Origin: JACJVV01 sp964581515
GTDB lineage: Archaea; Nanobdellota; Nanobdellia; Woesearchaeales; JACJVV01
Reading direction: 5' to 3'
Assembly: GCA_964581515.1 (NCBI GenBank)
Contig: CAZOOV010000001.1
Coordinates: 62,001 to 126,000 of the forward strand
Length of the DNA stretch: 64,000 nt
The notes under the pieces were generated by a model, which made no database searches, was not told where the DNA came from, and was given only the letters and a program-made list of their open reading frames with translations. The position numbers and the translations under genes were made by a program. This document shows, one piece after another, positions 62,408 through 64,000 of the stretch. Position 1 is the first letter of the stretch. Each line of letters begins with the position of its first letter.

Positions 62408-63904
62408 ATGGCAATAAGTAAACAAGAAATGGAGAATGCTAGAAAATATTTTGAACTTGAACAAATATTATTAAGAACAAATCCACAAGTGAGAGATATT
62501 CTAGTAAAAGCAAATGATGGCAGAGGGATGGGCCATATCAGTAGAGTAATCAATTTCATCACTTATGATCTAATAAGAAATAGAACAGAAGTAATAGTAA
62601 ACAGAAAATTCATAGAGAAAGTACCACAAGGAGTAATACCAATAGGTGTTGAAGATCTTGGATTTAGAATAGACCTTGACCCTTACTTCAATGGAGGAGG
62701 AGTGCCAAAAAGATATCAAAAATTTGCTCCTGTAGATAATGATGGAAAAATAAAACTATGTGGCTGCATAGACCAAGCAATATCAGATTATTACAGTAAA
62801 ATAATGAGTGGTATACATTCTGATACAAAATTAGTATATATAGATGATCAAAATAGCCCAGAAACAGCATTCCTTGATATAATTGGTAAATTCATTGATG
62901 CGCAATTCAAAGCAGTGAAAGAAGTATCAAATAATGCAGGAATGGCCATAGAGATGGAAACACAAGATGTTTTCAGAGAATCCATGTGGCAAGCATATAA
63001 AAGGACAAGATATATCCATTTATCCTCTTCAATGGAGTTTTTTAAGACCGCAGCAGGAGGTATGTTCTCATTACGTGGGCTTGAAGATAAAGTCATTGCA
63101 GCAGGATTCCCATTATCTGACTTAAATAAGAAGAAACTTGATTTGAATGAAAATCAAAAAGAGACAATAAGAAAAGAACTAATAGATAAATATGCTGAAA
63201 GTTGTAATAAATTCTTCTATTGTACTTTTGGAGGAGGAGACGGTGCTGAGAAAGTAGGAACAACAATATGTGAAGCAGCAAAATCACTTGATAAAGTTCT
63301 CATAAGCATCTCAGATACAACAGGGAAAATAAGACACCATCTTGAAAACAAAGGCTACAAAGTAATGCCTGTCGAAGAAGAAGGGGTTTATAAGGTCACT
63401 GGGAAAAATGGCGATCTTGATAATGTTTACCTTAATTTAAAATATGGAGGAGATCACCTTACAACACTTGCTGGTGCTGATGTAATACTTACCGCTGCTG
63501 GTTCTGGAGGCACTTATGAAGCCATAAGAACATGCAACCCTATGATAATACTTCCACTGCCAAGACCAGGTAATGAGCAAGACTATAAAGCAGCAGGAGT
63601 AAAGAAGATGGGATATGGTGAAATTCTGCTTGTTGATGAATGTCAAACTTCAAAGACATTAGAATTCTATAAGGAAGTAGGATTAGAGATGGGAGAAGGC
63701 ATTAATGCTTTCACAAACGACAGTGTATCTTCACTTGTAGAGAATATGCTTACAAATAAAGAAAAATATACAAGCATTGATCTTGCACAAAGAGACAAAC
63801 TATTTGGTACAGAAGAAATGATAGGAAAGACAATCTATCTCATGGCAGAACATCTTGAACCAGGAGAGATTAGATACTATCTTGATCTTCCAAGCTTAAG
63901 GTGA
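62408..63904 (+). CDS. GT-B fold glycosyltransferase-like protein (MurG-like)
   Basis: 498 aa. The N-terminal domain opens with KANDGRGMGHISRVINFITY, the Gly-His loop of MurG/UDP-sugar transferases. The C-terminal domain has FYCTFGGGDGAEKVGTTICE, GADVILTAAGSGGTYEAIRT and a PRPGNEQDYKAAGV block corresponding to the UDP-GlcNAc-binding and catalytic end of GT28 enzymes. The middle insertion is longer than usual. It probably transfers a hexose or hexosamine; acceptor unknown. Only 2 bases separate it from the next gene, and it has a GAGGGAGAGATAAC leader. Confidence 0.75.
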   Translation: MAISKQEMENARKYFELEQILLRTNPQVRDILVKANDGRGMGHISRVINFITYDLIRNRTEVIVNRKFIEKVPQGVIPIGVEDLGFRIDLDPYFNGGGVPKRYQKFAPVDNDGKIKLCGCIDQAISDYYSKIMSGIHSDTKLVYIDDQNSPETAFLDIIGKFIDAQFKAVKEVSNNAGMAIEMETQDVFRESMWQAYKRTRYIHLSSSMEFFKTAAGGMFSLRGLEDKVIAAGFPLSDLNKKKLDLNENQKETIRKELIDKYAESCNKFFYCTFGGGDGAEKVGTTICEAAKSLDKVLISISDTTGKIRHHLENKGYKVMPVEEEGVYKVTGKNGDLDNVYLNLKYGGDHLTTLAGADVILTAAGSGGTYEAIRTCNPMIILPLPRPGNEQDYKAAGVKKMGYGEILLVDECQTSKTLEFYKEVGLEMGEGINAFTNDSVSSLVENMLTNKEKYTSIDLAQRDKLFGTEEMIGKTIYLMAEHLEPGEIRYYLDLPSLR

Positions 63905-63906
63905 TA

Positions 63907-64000
63907 ATGTTGAGCAGAGATAATAAGAACAAAGAGATAGCAGTAATGTTTGATGTAGATGGTGTGATAGCGGAGACGCCTCATGAAGAAGCATGGAAAG
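63907..64000 (+). CDS. HAD-superfamily phosphatase/phosphoglucomutase (3' cut by window edge)
   Basis: Only 31 codons are visible: a charged start (MLSRDNKNKEIAV) then MFDVDGVIAETPHEEAWK. The DVDGV motif carries the HAD nucleophile Asp, and the following His-x-x-Ala-Trp pattern resembles beta-phosphoglucomutases. It is 2 bases after the glycosyltransferase stop, so probably in the same operon. Its length and full family cannot be judged. Confidence 0.7.
   Translation, partial: MLSRDNKNKEIAVMFDVDGVIAETPHEEAWK

Noticed and set aside
1..64000. CRISPR arrays, insertion sequences and rRNA genes
   Set aside because: No regularly spaced direct repeats, transposase motifs or rRNA-like sequence were seen. 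The tandem repeat at 45.3 kb has only two adjacent units without spacers.
61053..64000. RiPP precursor peptide beside the radical SAM gene
   Set aside because: No small Cys- or Gly-rich frame with a ribosome site lies within the operon gaps; the 164-aa neighbour does not look like a precursor.

Overview
The window is AT-rich, gene-dense archaeal chromosome. Archaeal markers are a KH/beta-CASP ribonuclease (FttA/aCPSF1 type), a proteasome beta subunit, archaeal-type AlaRS, EF-1 alpha next to uS10, membrane-anchored LonB, NreA, Dph6, a class III type IV pilin, and many TATA boxes placed about 27 bases ahead of leaderless ATGs. Bacterial-type ThrRS, a proC-proA-proB operon and many small membrane or surface proteins suit a DPANN-type archaeon (Woesearchaeota or Pacearchaeota-like). 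That placement is inference; no rRNA gene is present to confirm it. No tRNA, rRNA, CRISPR array or transposase was recognised.

Layout. 1-5.1 kb: end of an asparagine synthetase-Dph6 fusion, small membrane proteins, an MTA phosphorylase-family enzyme and ThrRS. 5.4-10.7 kb: an unknown helical protein, a leaderless mini-gene behind twin palindromes, a HIT protein and the proline operon. 10.7-16 kb: FttA, proteasome beta, and a pilin/membrane/lipoprotein operon. 16.2-29.2 kb: RNase HII, a 2033-residue surface protein with a clostripain-type protease, SMC, a CheD-like protein, NreA and a HEPN-like protein. 29.2-40.7 kb: paired membrane paralogues, AlaRS, a degenerate receiver, YkgJ, GNAT, a flavoprotein, uS10, EF-1 alpha, a secreted low-complexity protein and a DUF1624 membrane protein. 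40.9-48.7 kb: a BatA/BatB-MoxR-DUF58 locus. 48.8-53.8 kb: GNAT, LonB and small proteins. 53.9-64 kb: a locus of mostly unrecognised proteins with a TPR-kinase, PhoU-like and Lrp-like regulators, a phosphodiester-glycosidase-like protein, a radical SAM protein, a GT-B glycosyltransferase and a HAD phosphatase/mutase cut by the window edge.

Two results stand out. First, three genes (smc, the second Bat gene, and the pilin-operon lipoprotein) have no ATG/GTG/TTG where homology or signal-peptide logic puts the start, yet each has a GGTG Shine-Dalgarno core 6-7 bases before an ATA or ATC codon. The canonical neighbours in the pilin operon have the same spacing before ATG. This suggests near-cognate initiation, or recurrent third-base errors in the assembly. 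Second, the right-hand end looks like a regulated, undescribed carbohydrate or phosphosugar locus. Its radical SAM protein has a CX3CX3C cluster motif instead of CX3CX2C.

Regulatory structure is rich: tandem 59-bp leader repeats able to form alternative hairpins before the third Bat gene, a 162-bp nested inverted-repeat element after the DUF1624 gene, and a dispersed GTAAAAAGTC-type hairpin family.
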